A stretch of 64,000 nucleotides of DNA from Pseudarthrobacter sp. MM222 (GTDB lineage Bacteria; Actinomycetota; Actinomycetes; Actinomycetales; Micrococcaceae), in contig NZ_OX352321.1 in the NCBI RefSeq assembly GCF_947090775.1, forward strand, positions 1,240,001-1,304,000, given 5' to 3'. Shown here piece by piece: positions 1-9,026 of this stretch; within the stretch, counting starts at the first letter, position 1; the number at the start of each line of letters is the position of its first letter. The notes under the pieces are model-generated. The model was given only the letters and a program-made list of their open reading frames with translations, had not been told where the DNA came from and ran no database searches. A program made the translations under genes and the position numbers.

Positions 1-284
1 AGGCTCTGGTCGAACAGCAGCAGAGCCAGTGGGGGTGGCAGTTCACCTACCTGGGCGCCAACCAGGACGCCGTGTTGACGGCCAGCAGCCTGGGCATCCG
101 GGCCGAGGACGCCTTGACGTATGCCGCGGGGAACGTGGACGCGGCCTTCTCGGTCCAGTCCGCCAAGACCCGCCGCCTGAGGGAGGCCCGGATCGGTGGC
201 GCCAGCATGGCGGACGCCGCCGCGGCAGCGGCATATACGGTGGAGGAGCGGCGGGCTGCTGGGGGAAAGCCGCCCCGGACCTAG
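1..284 (+). CDS. VWA domain-containing protein, C-terminal fragment
   Basis: Open from the window edge in frame 3 to a TAG at 282-284; only the last 93 residues are present. The segment with WQFTYLGANQDAV followed by a helical Ala/Arg-rich tail resembles the C-terminus of actinobacterial von Willebrand factor A proteins, where this strand and helix close the Rossmann-like VWA fold. The MIDAS motif would lie upstream and cannot be checked. The gene runs towards fumC, and a large palindrome separates the two. Family assignment is from recognition of the tail only. Confidence 0.6.
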   Translation, partial: ALVEQQQSQWGWQFTYLGANQDAVLTASSLGIRAEDALTYAAGNVDAAFSVQSAKTRRLREARIGGASMADAAAAAAYTVEERRAAGGKPPRT

Positions 285-320
285 CCGCTGTAGACGGTAC
301 CGGATCAGGCGCCAGCACGA

Positions 321-360
321 CGCCGGCCGGCACCCTTCAGCTGAAGGGTGCCGGCCGGCG
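321..360. terminator. 40-bp perfect palindrome between convergent genes
   Basis: The 20 bases 321-340 are the exact reverse complement of 341-360, centred on CAG|CTG at 340/341, with no unpaired loop required. It sits between the stop of the VWA gene and the stop of fumC, which converge. It is most simply a bidirectional terminator; there is no T-tract, as is common in GC-rich actinobacteria. Confidence 0.7.
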
Positions 361-414
361 GAGGGCGGTCAACAGTCGGTTAGGCCTCGTGCGGTCTAAA
401 CCTTGTTGTGTGGA

Positions 415-1851
415 CTAGGCCTTGTGCGGCGGACGCGTCATGGACATGACGTCCAGTGCGGTGTCCAGCTGTTCCTCGGTCAGTTCGCCGCGTTCCAGGA
501 AGCCCATGGCCACCACAGTTTCGCGGATGGTCAGGCCCTCGGCCACGGCCTTCTTGGCGATCTTGGCCGCGTTTTCGTAGCCGATGAACTTGTTCAGCGG
601 GGTGACGATGGACGGGGAGGCCTCGGCCAGGAAGCGTGCGCGCTCCACGTTCGCGGTGATGCCGTCGATCATCTTGTCCGCCATGACGCGGCTGGTGTTG
701 GCCAGCAGGCGCACGGATTCGAGCAGGTTGGCGGCCATGACCGGGATGCCGACGTTCAGTTCAAAGGCGCCGTTGGTGCCGGACCAGGCGATGGCGGTGT
801 CGTTTCCGATGACCTGCGCGCAGACCATGATGGAGGCTTCGCAGATGACCGGGTTGACCTTGCCGGGCATGATCGAGGAGCCGGGCTGGAGATCCGGAAT
901 CGCGATTTCGCCGAGGCCGGTGTTGGGTCCGGAGCCCATCCAGCGCAGGTCGTTGTTGATCTTCATGAAGGAGATCGCGATGTTGCGCAGCTGGCTCGAG
1001 GCTTCGATCAGACCGTCCCGGTTGGCCTGGGCTTCGAAGTGGTCGCGGGCCTCGGTCAGCGGCAGCCCGGTGTCGGCGGCGAGGAGTTCGATCACGCGCT
1101 CCGGGAAACCGGCCGGGGTGTTGATGCCGGTGCCGACAGCCGTGCCGCCGAGGGGAACTTCAGCCACGCGGGGGAGGGAGGCGTTGATGCGCTCGATGCC
1201 GTAACGGACCTGCGCAGCGTAGCCGCCGAATTCCTGGCCCAGAGTGACCGGGGTGGCATCCATGAGGTGCGTGCGGCCGGACTTCACGACGTCCTTGAAC
1301 TCGACGGCCTTGCGTTCCAGCGACGTCGCCAGGTAGTCCAGCGCCGGGATCAGGTCATTGATCAGGGCGGAGGTCGCCGCCACGTGAACCGACGTCGGGA
1401 AGACGTCGTTCGAGGACTGCGAGGCGTTGACGTGGTCGTTCGGGTGGACAACCTTGTCGCTTCCCGCCGCTTTGAGGGCGCGGGAGGCAAGCTCGGCGAG
1501 CACCTCGTTGGTGTTCATGTTGGAGGACGTGCCGGAGCCGGTCTGGAAGACGTCGATGGGGAAGTCGCCGTCGTACTTCCCGGCAGCGACCTCATCGGCA
1601 GCGTCGGCGATCGCCTGGGCGAGCTCGCCGTCGAGCACTCCCAATTCAGCGTTGGCCTGCGCGGCAGCCTTCTTGACCCGCGCGAGGGCCTCGATGTGGG
1701 CGCGCTCCAGGGTTTTGCCCGAGATGGGGAAGTTCTCGACTGCCCGCTGCGTCTGTGCGCGGTACAGGGCGTTGACAGGGACGCGGACTTCGCCCATCGT
1801 GTCGTGTTCAATGCGGAACTCTTCGGTGTTCAACTCTTCAGTGGAGGTCAT
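415..1851 (-). CDS. fumC: Class II fumarate hydratase
   Basis: 478 aa, the usual length for class II (iron-independent, homotetrameric) fumarase, which interconverts fumarate and malate in the TCA cycle in the cytosol. The superfamily signature [11 protein letters not shown] is at residues 324-334, and the substrate-binding SGTSSNMN segment is at about 106-113. The ATG start has no Shine-Dalgarno sequence; instead TAAGCT lies exactly 6 nt upstream, so the mRNA is probably leaderless. It lies downstream of the carbonic anhydrase gene with a 62-bp gap. An aspartase or argininosuccinate lyase assignment is less likely because the whole length matches FumC. Confidence 0.97.
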   Translation of the reverse strand: MTSTEELNTEEFRIEHDTMGEVRVPVNALYRAQTQRAVENFPISGKTLERAHIEALARVKKAAAQANAELGVLDGELAQAIADAADEVAAGKYDGDFPIDVFQTGSGTSSNMNTNEVLAELASRALKAAGSDKVVHPNDHVNASQSSNDVFPTSVHVAATSALINDLIPALDYLATSLERKAVEFKDVVKSGRTHLMDATPVTLGQEFGGYAAQVRYGIERINASLPRVAEVPLGGTAVGTGINTPAGFPERVIELLAADTGLPLTEARDHFEAQANRDGLIEASSQLRNIAISFMKINNDLRWMGSGPNTGLGEIAIPDLQPGSSIMPGKVNPVICEASIMVCAQVIGNDTAIAWSGTNGAFELNVGIPVMAANLLESVRLLANTSRVMADKMIDGITANVERARFLAEASPSIVTPLNKFIGYENAAKIAKKAVAEGLTIRETVVAMGFLERGELTEEQLDTALDVMSMTRPPHKA

Positions 1852-1857
1852 GGAGCT

Positions 1858-1863
1858 AGCTTA
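1858..1863 (-). promoter_or_regulatory. -10 element of leaderless fumC promoter
   Basis: On the minus strand TAAGCT is followed by six bases (AGCTCC) and then the fumC ATG. No ribosome binding site fits in the gap. The spacing puts the predicted transcription start at or next to the A of ATG. No convincing -35 is seen. Confidence 0.55.
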
Positions 1864-1913
1864 TTGGGCGGAGGCGGCCGGGGCTAAAACCGTGAAGTGC
1901 CCCGATCCGTCTC

Positions 1914-2534
1914 TTAGAGCTCGCCGACGCCGGAAACGAGGTCCGCCCGGCCATCCGCGAGGCTGTACGACAATCCAATGACTGCGGCTCGTCCCGTTTC
2001 AATTGCGGCGGAAATCACACGCGAGCTGTCAACCAGCCGCTGCGAGGTCTGCTTGACGTGCTCCACCACCATGTCGTTGACTTCGGTCTCATTGTTGCGG
2101 AGGGAGGTCAGGACGGAGGGCGTGATCCGCTCGACGAGGTCGCGTATGAAGCCGACCGGCATCTGGCCGGTTTCGACGGCGGACTTCGTGGCGCTGACAG
2201 CTCCGCAGCTGTCGTGTCCCAGCACCACAATCAAGGGAACAGCCAGCACGCTGATGCTGTATTCGAGCGAGCCGAGCACGGCGTCGTCGATCACCTGGCC
2301 CGCGGTGCGGACCACGAACGCGTCGCCCAGACCCAGGTCGAAGATGATCTCGGCCGCCAGCCGCGAATCGGAGCAACCGAAGATTACGGCGAAAGGGTGC
2401 TGGTTCTCCACGAGGGAGGACCGACGCGAGGCGTCCTGGTTCGGGTGTGAGGAAGTGCCGGAAACGAAGCGTTCGTTGCCTTCGCGGAGACGGCGCCAAG
2501 CAAGTGCAGGAGTCAGGTAAGTGGCCACGGCCAC
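1914..2534 (-). CDS. Beta-class carbonic anhydrase
   Basis: Up to 206 aa; interconverts CO2 and bicarbonate using zinc. The zinc site is visible as CSDSR at 54-58 (Cys and Asp-Arg dyad) and HDSC at 107-110 (His and Cys). The full-length frame begins GTG at 2534, but a second in-frame GTG at 2528 is preceded at 7 nt by TAAGGT (2536-2541), which fits a leaderless start, so the protein may begin at MATYLTP. It follows the DUF4245 gene by a few bases and precedes fumC on the same strand. Supplying bicarbonate for carboxylation is a family-level inference. Confidence 0.93.
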   Translation of the reverse strand: MAVATYLTPALAWRRLREGNERFVSGTSSHPNQDASRRSSLVENQHPFAVIFGCSDSRLAAEIIFDLGLGDAFVVRTAGQVIDDAVLGSLEYSISVLAVPLIVVLGHDSCGAVSATKSAVETGQMPVGFIRDLVERITPSVLTSLRNNETEVNDMVVEHVKQTSQRLVDSSRVISAAIETGRAAVIGLSYSLADGRADLVSGVGEL

Positions 2535-2538
2535 TACC

Positions 2539-3228
2539 TTACGGGGACGGAGCGGTGGAGGGTGAAACTGTTGCTTCGGGATTACTGTCCAATGACTTCA
2601 CGACGGCGGCGGCCAGCGCGCTGAACTCGTCCAGCTGGGCGGGACCAGTCAAGATGACGGTGGTGCCGCGGTGGACCAGCACCATGCTCTTGTCGCCCTT
2701 GCCGCTGTCCCGGAGTTCCCAGTCCCGTCCGCCGGCGTTCCGGGTTCCCGTCACGGGAGCGTTCCTGACCTGCTGCAACAACCAGGTGGGGTTGGACTGC
2801 CGGGTCTGCACCAGACCGATGAAGGACTCCTTTGGAGTGATGTAGCCGACCTCCCAGGTGGCGACTCCGCTGCCCGTGCCGGACTCCCAACGGGCGTAAT
2901 TCGGACGGAATGTGTCGCCCGCGGAAGGGGCCAGCGGTGTGAATCCCGCCACACCCGCAGCGTTCTGCGCAATGGCACTGACATTGACGTCAGGCCGGTA
3001 GCCGTCGCTCTTCGGTGACGGATTCATCAGCACGATCGGAAGGAAAGTGCCGATGCTCAGCGCCAGCGCGATGATCATTCCGATGACCGATGCGTTCGCC
3101 CGCTTCGCCGCCCCCGGCGCGATCACGGGCTTGACGGGCGGCTGGACCTCAGCGCGGGCGGCGCCCTGGGCGGTTCCGCCGGCGGGGGTTGCTGGGTCTG
3201 TGGCGGACGTATCCTGCATTTCACTCAC
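2539..3228 (-). CDS. DUF4245 family membrane-anchored protein
   Basis: About 230 aa of unknown function. A Pro/Ala-rich N-terminus is followed by one membrane helix (ASVIGMIIALALSIGTFLPI) and an extracytoplasmic domain rich in Trp/Gly turns that matches actinobacterial DUF4245. Start choice: GTG 3228 (MSEMQD) or ATG 3219; an AGAGGT lies about 10 nt before the ATG, so 3219 may be the true start. The frame stays open to 3303 but the extra N-terminus looks non-native. It is divergent from glpX, as seen for this family in other actinobacteria. Confidence 0.8.
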   Translation of the reverse strand: MSEMQDTSATDPATPAGGTAQGAARAEVQPPVKPVIAPGAAKRANASVIGMIIALALSIGTFLPIVLMNPSPKSDGYRPDVNVSAIAQNAAGVAGFTPLAPSAGDTFRPNYARWESGTGSGVATWEVGYITPKESFIGLVQTRQSNPTWLLQQVRNAPVTGTRNAGGRDWELRDSGKGDKSMVLVHRGTTVILTGPAQLDEFSALAAAVVKSLDSNPEATVSPSTAPSP

Positions 3229-3340
3229 ACCTCTATAGTCGCCCATGCCGGAGCCGTTCTCACATTCGGGCGGGCGGGCTGGGGATTTGGTGAGGTGTTT
3301 CACGGGAGGGTCATGCTGAGACGTAGCTTTCCTGCGCGAC

Positions 3341-3346
3341 TATGAT
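3341..3346 (+). promoter_or_regulatory. -10 element, glpX promoter
   Basis: TATGAT lies 79 nt before the glpX GTG, inside the 196-bp gap between the divergent DUF4245 and glpX genes. It is the best TAnnnT match in the gap and close to the consensus. No clear -35. Confidence 0.4.
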
Positions 3347-3424
3347 CAGTTACAGACGAATCACCGCGACGGATCGACCTTGGCCGTCCGGCATCAATGA
3401 TCGCCACTCGAAGAAGAGGTTCAC

Positions 3425-4462
3425 GTGACACCAGCGCCCATGTCCCAGAAATACTCCACGCTTTCCCCGTCGCTCGCCGTCGGGATCGATGAGCCTGACC
3501 GCAACCTCGCACTGGAACTGGTCCGCGTCACCGAAGCCGCGGCCATCGCCGGTGGCCACTGGGTTGGCTTCGGGGACAAGAACAAGGCCGACGGTGCCGC
3601 CGTCGACGCCATGCGCTCCTTCTTGCAGACGGTCCACTTCAACGGCGTTGTCGTCATCGGTGAAGGCGAGAAGGACGAGGCCCCGATGCTCTTCAACGGC
3701 GAGAACGTGGGGGACGGAACGGGCCCTGAGTGTGACGTCGCCGTCGACCCGATCGACGGAACCCGCCTCGCCGCCCTTGGCATCAACAACGCCCTGGCCG
3801 TCCTGGCCGTCGCGGAGCGCGGGTCCATGTTCGACCCCTCCGCGGTCTTCTACATGGAGAAGCTCGTGACGGGCCCGGAAGCGGCCGACATGGTTGACCT
3901 GCGCCTGCCGGTCAAGCAGAATCTGCACCTCATCGCCAAGGCCAAGGGCGTCAAGGTCAACCAGCTCAACGTCATGATCCTTGACCGGGACCGCCACCGT
4001 GGGCTCGTGGAGGAAATCCGCGAAGCCGGTGCCCGCACGAAGTTCATCATGGACGGCGACGTCGCCGGGGCTATCGCGGCCGCACGCGCCGGTACCGGAG
4101 TGGATGCCCTCATGGGTATCGGCGGAACGCCGGAAGGCATCGTCTCGGCCTGCGCCATTAAGTCCCTCGGCGGCGTGATCCAGGGCCGCCTATGGCCCAC
4201 GAGCGATGAAGAAAAGCAGAAGGCCATCGACGCCGGTCACGACCTTGAGCGCGTGCTGTCCACCAACGACCTCGTGTCCAGCGACAACTGCTATTTCGCG
4301 GCCACCGGCATCACCGACGGTGACCTGCTCAAGGGCGTGCGCTACTCCAAGGACAAGGTTCTCACCCAGTCCATCGTGATGCGCTCCAAGTCCGGCACTA
4401 TCCGGTTCGTGGACGGCGAGCACCAGGCCAGCAAGTGGGAAGGCTACGCCCGTAAGGGCTAG
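3425..4462 (+). CDS. glpX: Class II fructose-1,6-bisphosphatase
   Basis: 345 aa; hydrolyses fructose-1,6-bisphosphate to fructose-6-phosphate in gluconeogenesis. Metal and phosphate binding motifs of the Li-sensitive phosphatase fold are clear: GEGEKDEAP at 79-87 and DPIDGTR at 108-114. The GTG start at 3425 is preceded at 5 nt by GAGG (3416-3419); an ATG at 3440 is an alternative. The mycobacterial and corynebacterial essential FBPase is this same family. Followed by a strong hairpin and the tandem repeat array. Confidence 0.97.
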   Translation: MTPAPMSQKYSTLSPSLAVGIDEPDRNLALELVRVTEAAAIAGGHWVGFGDKNKADGAAVDAMRSFLQTVHFNGVVVIGEGEKDEAPMLFNGENVGDGTGPECDVAVDPIDGTRLAALGINNALAVLAVAERGSMFDPSAVFYMEKLVTGPEAADMVDLRLPVKQNLHLIAKAKGVKVNQLNVMILDRDRHRGLVEEIREAGARTKFIMDGDVAGAIAAARAGTGVDALMGIGGTPEGIVSACAIKSLGGVIQGRLWPTSDEEKQKAIDAGHDLERVLSTNDLVSSDNCYFAATGITDGDLLKGVRYSKDKVLTQSIVMRSKSGTIRFVDGEHQASKWEGYARKG

Positions 4463-4502
4463 GCCGCCGCGGACCAGCGTCCGCAGCGACCAGTAGCACC
4501 AC

Positions 4503-4536
4503 CGGATCCCGGGACGCACTTTGCGCCCGGGATCCG
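4503..4536 (+). terminator. glpX terminator hairpin
   Basis: CGGATCCCGGG (4503-4513) pairs perfectly with CCCGGGATCCG (4526-4536). The loop contains a further CGCA/TGCG pairing after one bulged A, extending the stem to 15 bp. It begins 41 nt after the glpX stop. Confidence 0.75.
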
Positions 4537-4570
4537 CTGCGTCCGGGGGCGGGGTCAGTTCCTCACCCAG

Positions 4571-4967
4571 GGACATGTCCAGTGCTCGCGCTAAGGAATG
4601 AGCAGATTGGCATTCTGTCCATTGGTCAGGCCCAGGGAGGGGCATGTCCAGTGGGAGCAGGGGCCGGGCTGGCCGCGCTCACCAGCCTGGGCGGGGGACA
4701 TGTCCAGTGGCCGCGCTAAGGAATGAGCAGATTGGCATTCTGTCCATTGGTCAGGCCCAGGGAGGGGCATGTCCAGTGGGAGCAGGGGCCGGGCTGGCCG
4801 CGCTCACCAGCCTGGGCGGGGGACATGTCCAGTGGTCGCGCTAAGGAATGAGCAGATTGGCATTCTGTCCATTGGTCAGGCCCAGCGGGGGACATGTCCA
4901 GTGGGCGCAGGGGCCGGGCTGGCCGTGCTCACCAGCCTCAACAGCGGACATGTCCACTGGTCAGAGG
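4571..4967. repeat. 125-bp tandem repeat array, about 3.2 copies
   Basis: Units start at 4571, 4696 and 4821 with a truncated fourth copy at 4946, each opening with the palindrome GGACATGTCC. Copies 1 and 2 differ at only two positions; copy 3 has several changes in its second half. Within each unit the decamer TGTCCANTGG recurs three times (offsets 5, 45 and 74), giving ten boxes in all, at 4576, 4616, 4645, 4701, 4741, 4770, 4826, 4866, 4895 and 4951 (the first ends TGC). The array fills the gap between the convergent glpX and FemX-like genes. Reading frames through it only reflect the repeat and look non-coding. Confidence 0.95.
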
Positions 4968-4988
4968 GAGCAGCGTCCCCGCCTAACG

Positions 4989-5978
4989 TTAGCGCCGGAG
5001 GGCTGGAAGCTTGTCCCTCAATGGACGGAGCTTCGCGGGGATCGTCTTCGCGGCCTGCGCCGCCCGGCGGGCGAGTTGGTATGCGGCGTAACGCAGCTTC
5101 TGTACGGGCAGGTCCCAGGTTCCCGGGTACTCCACCCCGCGTCCGCCGAACGATTTCTTGAACGCCGTGAAACCGGCCCACTTGTGGTCCGGCTGGTCTT
5201 CCGGGGCCACACCCCAGAGGTCCACGTGCTTCAGGCCCTTCGCCTGGGCATCGGCGATCAGGGTCACCAGCAGCGGAATCCCGGCACTGAGCTTGCGGTG
5301 GGTATCATCCAGCGCGGCATGGGCGTAGGTGCGGGTGTCCGCCGAGTCGTACGCCAGGGCCGCGGCGATGGGCGTGCCCTCCAGTTCGGCGATGAACAGC
5401 GTCGCGGCGCCGGCCGGCATCAGGGAACGGGCCACCTGGCTGAGGTATTCGTCGCTCTGGGGCTTGAAACCGTTGCGTGCGGCCGTCATGTGCAGGAACT
5501 CCAGCAACACCGAAATCTCGGCCGGATCCTGGCTGGAGCGGAACGTCACGCCCTTCTTGTGGATGTTCCGGTACAGGTTGCGGTTCACCGGCTTCATGTC
5601 CGCCAGGACTTCCTTGAAGTCGCGGTCCAGGTCCACGATCCAGCTGAGCTCGGGCTGCTGGCTCGCCGGCGCGGGCTGCAGTCCGCGCCCGCGCAGCACG
5701 GCGGCGGCGTCGGGGACCCGCAGGCCGGCGCTCACAGGCTCGATCCGGACAAACACCGCGCCGCGGCGGCGCGCAAGTTCCGTCAGCGCCGTTAGGGCGG
5801 CGTCGAACGCTTCCAGCGATGCGGCCACCGGACCGTAGGGTGCGTACAGCAGCTTCCCGGCCGGGTTCGACTCCTCTACCGCGAGGAAGCTCCAGCCCGG
5901 CCCGGCCTCTTCATGGACGGTCCGGCCCAGTGCGCGTAGGAAGTCGGCCCATCGGGGGCCCTGCAGGAAATAGTCCAC
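4989..5978 (-). CDS. FemABX/GNAT-fold peptidoglycan bridge aminoacyltransferase
   Basis: 329 aa. The sequence resembles the FemABX family, which adds amino acids from aminoacyl-tRNA to the peptidoglycan stem peptide: two GNAT-like halves, WIVDLDRDFKEVLADMKPVNRNLYRNIHKKGVTF in the centre by composition, then KHVDLWGVAPED and the C-terminal GFTAFKKSFGG, the usual end of this fold. Starts GTG 5978, five bases after the manA stop, so it is probably co-transcribed with manA. Arthrobacter species have interpeptide bridges, which makes this role plausible. The added amino acid cannot be read from the sequence. Confidence 0.8.
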   Translation of the reverse strand: MDYFLQGPRWADFLRALGRTVHEEAGPGWSFLAVEESNPAGKLLYAPYGPVAASLEAFDAALTALTELARRRGAVFVRIEPVSAGLRVPDAAAVLRGRGLQPAPASQQPELSWIVDLDRDFKEVLADMKPVNRNLYRNIHKKGVTFRSSQDPAEISVLLEFLHMTAARNGFKPQSDEYLSQVARSLMPAGAATLFIAELEGTPIAAALAYDSADTRTYAHAALDDTHRKLSAGIPLLVTLIADAQAKGLKHVDLWGVAPEDQPDHKWAGFTAFKKSFGGRGVEYPGTWDLPVQKLRYAAYQLARRAAQAAKTIPAKLRPLRDKLPALRR

Positions 5979-5982
5979 GTTG

Positions 5983-7275
5983 TCAGGCCTTCAGTCCGGT
6001 GGTGACGGCAAACGCCAGGGCAGTCTCGGTGGCACCGGAGACGGAGTGGACGTTGACCGGGGCCTCGGCGGCGGGCAGGAATGCGCTGGCGCCACGGTCG
6101 AGGCGAAGCTCGCCCTTGGGGGAGTCGAGCAGGACGGCGCCGGCGACGACGAGAACCACGGCGGCGCCGGATTGTGCCAGCGGAACCGGCCCCCCGCCGG
6201 GCCGAAGTTCCACCCGTTGCAGCTGGAACTCCCGGAACGGGGGACAGAAGAGTTCCTGGCCGAGCATCGTGGTCTCGGCGTCGAGCATCGGCACTCCAAC
6301 GGACTCGAATGCCACGGTTTTGAGCAGCTCCGGCACATCCACGAACTTGGGCGTCAGCCCGCCGCGGAGCACGTTGTCTGAGGAGGCCATGACCTCGATG
6401 CCGAGGCCGCGCAGGTAGGCGTGCACGTTGCCGGCGGGAAGGTACACGGACTCTCCCGGGGCCAGCGAGATCCGGTTCAGCAGCAGCGAGATCAGCACGC
6501 CCGGGTCGCCGGGATAGTCGCCGTTGAGGTTGACGACGGTGGTCAGCTCCGCCACGTGCGTTGCCATGGGCGCTCCGGAGATGAGGGCCGCGACGATCAT
6601 CGCGGTGGCGTTCGAGACGTCCTCGCCGCCGGCGATCAGCCGTTCGAAGGCGGCGCGGAGGGCCGCCGGCTCGTCGGGCTGGGCCAGATCATCCAGCAAC
6701 AGGGGCAGCAGCGGCGGAAGCTCCAGCCCGGCCAGGTCAAAGCAGGCGGCCAGATGCAGGAAAACGGCCCGCGACTCCGCGGCCGGCCGGAAGCCGCACA
6801 GCGCCTCGAAGTCCGTCAGCGCGAAGATCATTTCAGGTTTGTGGTTGTCGTCCTTGTAGTTGCGTTCGGCCGCGGCCGGGTCCATGCCGGCTGCCTCCTC
6901 GCGCGCAAAGCCTTCCCGCGCCTGTTTGAGCGTCGGGTGGACCTGGAGGGAGAGCGGGCGCTCGGCGGCGAGGACCTTGAGCAGGAACGGGAGCCGGGGA
7001 CCGAATTCGGCCAGGCTCTCGCCGCCCAGATGGTGTGCCGGGTCCTCCGCGATCAGGGCGTTCAGGCTCCGGCGGCCGTCGTCGTCGGAGCCCGCGGCGT
7101 GCGCCCCGCCGGAGCCGGACGCCGCGTATGAGAGCGCCACGGACGGGGAATCGGGGTGCGCGCCGATCCACAGCTCAGCCTCGGGACCGCCGGAGGCGGT
7201 CCGGCCGAGCAGTTTGGCGATCGCCGTCGTGGAACCCCAGGCGTAAGGCCGGAGGACGTTCTCGAGTTCGTACAC
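5983..7275 (-). CDS. manA: Mannose-6-phosphate isomerase, class I
   Basis: 430 aa; interconverts fructose-6-phosphate and mannose-6-phosphate, feeding GDP-mannose for glycans and protein mannosylation (a pmt gene lies at 27.7 kb). Zinc-site motifs are present: QVHPT at 111-115 and NHKPEM at 144-149, then PAGNVHAYLRGLG and the SSDNVLRGGLTPK segment of the cupin domain. Begins GTG 7275. The FemX-like gene follows at five bases. The paired phosphomannomutase that often neighbours it in actinobacteria is not in this window. Confidence 0.96.
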   Translation of the reverse strand: MYELENVLRPYAWGSTTAIAKLLGRTASGGPEAELWIGAHPDSPSVALSYAASGSGGAHAAGSDDDGRRSLNALIAEDPAHHLGGESLAEFGPRLPFLLKVLAAERPLSLQVHPTLKQAREGFAREEAAGMDPAAAERNYKDDNHKPEMIFALTDFEALCGFRPAAESRAVFLHLAACFDLAGLELPPLLPLLLDDLAQPDEPAALRAAFERLIAGGEDVSNATAMIVAALISGAPMATHVAELTTVVNLNGDYPGDPGVLISLLLNRISLAPGESVYLPAGNVHAYLRGLGIEVMASSDNVLRGGLTPKFVDVPELLKTVAFESVGVPMLDAETTMLGQELFCPPFREFQLQRVELRPGGGPVPLAQSGAAVVLVVAGAVLLDSPKGELRLDRGASAFLPAAEAPVNVHSVSGATETALAFAVTTGLKA

Positions 7276-7378
7276 TGCCTGGTCCCTATCTGGTCAAGAA
7301 CGTTCGGTCGTGGAGGTTTCGGCGGAGCACCTGATCCGGTCCCGGCCGCGTCCCGCAGTCCGGTGTGCGGGGAAGATA

Positions 7379-9016
7379 CTACAGGGGCGCGCACTGCCCG
7401 TTCGTGGCGACCAGGTCGCGGATCGACTGTTCGTCGCCCTGGCGCTTGAAATTGTTGAGCATCTTTTCCGTGATCGGTTTGCCGTCCGGCGTCGTGGTGA
7501 CCGGGGTGAAGTCCGACGGCGACGGCGCGGGCTGCGTGCCCGGGACCGCGCCGGCGGCGGAGAGCGGTCCGGGCGCCGCAGCCTGGGGCAGCACGCCGTC
7601 ATCGGCGGAAGCCGAGGCCTTCGCGGCGAGGAGCTGGTCCACCCGCTCCTGGATGACGTCAAAGTCCGGCACCGTGGAGAAAGACGCGTCGAAGTCGGGC
7701 GGGCCGATGGTCAGCCGGCCCACGTCCTGGCTCTTGGCCTTCATGGCAAGGTCTACGAAGCTTCCGAGCTGGCTTGCAGAGATGTTGGAGTCCACCACCT
7801 TGGTGCCCGCCTTGGCAATGTCTTCGAACTTGGACAGCAGGGTGGCCGGATCGAGCTGTTTGAGCATGGCCTGCTGGACGCACTGCTGCCGCTGGATCCG
7901 GGCGTAGTCGTCCACGAATTCCCGGGAACGGCCGTACCAGAGGGCGTGGTAGCCGTCCAGGGTCTGGTCCCCGGCGGGGATCCAACCCAGCGGCATGCCG
8001 TGAATGCCATTGGCCTCGTCCACCATGTCACCGCTCATGGGGACCCAGCCGCCGGCCTTGATCCTGATGCCGCCCATCGCGTCGATGAGCTTGGAGAAGC
8101 CCTCCATGTCCACCAGCACGTAGGCCTGGACCTTGATGCCGAGCGTTCCGGAAACCGCCTCGAGCGTCGCCTGCGCCCCCGGATCCTGCACCCCGGGGTA
8201 CAGGTCCTGGTGCTCGTTGGTGACTTCCGTGTTGATGGCGTTGATGAGGCACTCGTCGCCGCAGTCGTAGCCGTCGGGGTAGATGCTGCGCATGGGGGAG
8301 TCTTCGCTGAACTGCGCGTTCTGCAGGTTGCGCGGCACCGAAATGATGGCGGTCTTGCCGGTCTTGGCGTCAACACTGATGACGGAGAGGCTGTCCGGCC
8401 GGCGCCCCGTGCGGTCCGCCCCGGCGTCGCCGCCCATCATGAGGAAGTTGTACCGGCCCTCGGACGGTTCGATAGTGGGGCCGTTGGAAAAGATGTTCCC
8501 GATCGCGTCGCGTCCCACGTTGAGCAGGTAGGCCGCGTAGCCGAGTGATCCGCTGCCGAGGACCATTGCAAGCACCAGGGCCACGACGACGGCGGGACGC
8601 ACTTTCGGCCTCAGCAGGACGGGGCGGATCAGGCGCAGCGTGTTGTAGAACAGGACGGCCCAGCCGAGGGCAAGCGCCGCGAGGCCAATGACCAGCAGGA
8701 GCGAAGCGAGGGGGTTCGTGATCAGGTTGATCAGCGTTGAACGCGCGGTCAGGAGCAGGACCACCGCCAAGAGGACCAGGGCCCACACCACCAGCGTGAC
8801 GCGCAGGGCGGCCCGCCCCAGCCGCCGGTTGCCCGCAACGATCTGGGCGCTTCCGGGAACCAGCAGTGTCATCAGGACCAGCAGGAACGCGCGCTTGGTC
8901 AGGACCGGTGCCGCGGCGCCCGAGGGATACCGGACAGGGTTCGTCAGGGACGGCTGCTGGTTCTGCCGATCCGGCCGCTGACTGTTCTGCGGCGCGGGGG
9001 CGTAGCTGTTGGTCAT
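7379..9016 (-). CDS. LCP (LytR-CpsA-Psr) family cell-wall polymer transferase
   Basis: 545 aa. A Pro/Gln-rich cytoplasmic N-terminus (1-40) is followed by about four hydrophobic segments (about 43-175), then the extracytoplasmic LCP domain with YNFLMMGGDAGADRTGRRPDS (phosphate and Mg binding Asp/Arg) and PRNLQNA. LCP enzymes transfer undecaprenyl-linked glycopolymers to peptidoglycan. A 100-residue Pro/Ala-rich C-terminal tail ends in a Cys. Located 10 bp after purE, probably co-transcribed with purK-purE. The polymer attached (arabinogalactan-like or teichoic) cannot be inferred. Confidence 0.93.
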   Translation of the reverse strand: MTNSYAPAPQNSQRPDRQNQQPSLTNPVRYPSGAAAPVLTKRAFLLVLMTLLVPGSAQIVAGNRRLGRAALRVTLVVWALVLLAVVLLLTARSTLINLITNPLASLLLVIGLAALALGWAVLFYNTLRLIRPVLLRPKVRPAVVVALVLAMVLGSGSLGYAAYLLNVGRDAIGNIFSNGPTIEPSEGRYNFLMMGGDAGADRTGRRPDSLSVISVDAKTGKTAIISVPRNLQNAQFSEDSPMRSIYPDGYDCGDECLINAINTEVTNEHQDLYPGVQDPGAQATLEAVSGTLGIKVQAYVLVDMEGFSKLIDAMGGIRIKAGGWVPMSGDMVDEANGIHGMPLGWIPAGDQTLDGYHALWYGRSREFVDDYARIQRQQCVQQAMLKQLDPATLLSKFEDIAKAGTKVVDSNISASQLGSFVDLAMKAKSQDVGRLTIGPPDFDASFSTVPDFDVIQERVDQLLAAKASASADDGVLPQAAAPGPLSAAGAVPGTQPAPSPSDFTPVTTTPDGKPITEKMLNNFKRQGDEQSIRDLVATNGQCAPL

Positions 9017-9026
9017 CAGGTAATCC

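Noticed and set aside
4644..5161. Open frames across the 125-bp repeats (MSSGSRGRAGRAHQPGRG...)
   Set aside because: They only translate the repeat; no ribosome binding site, and composition follows the DNA repeat.
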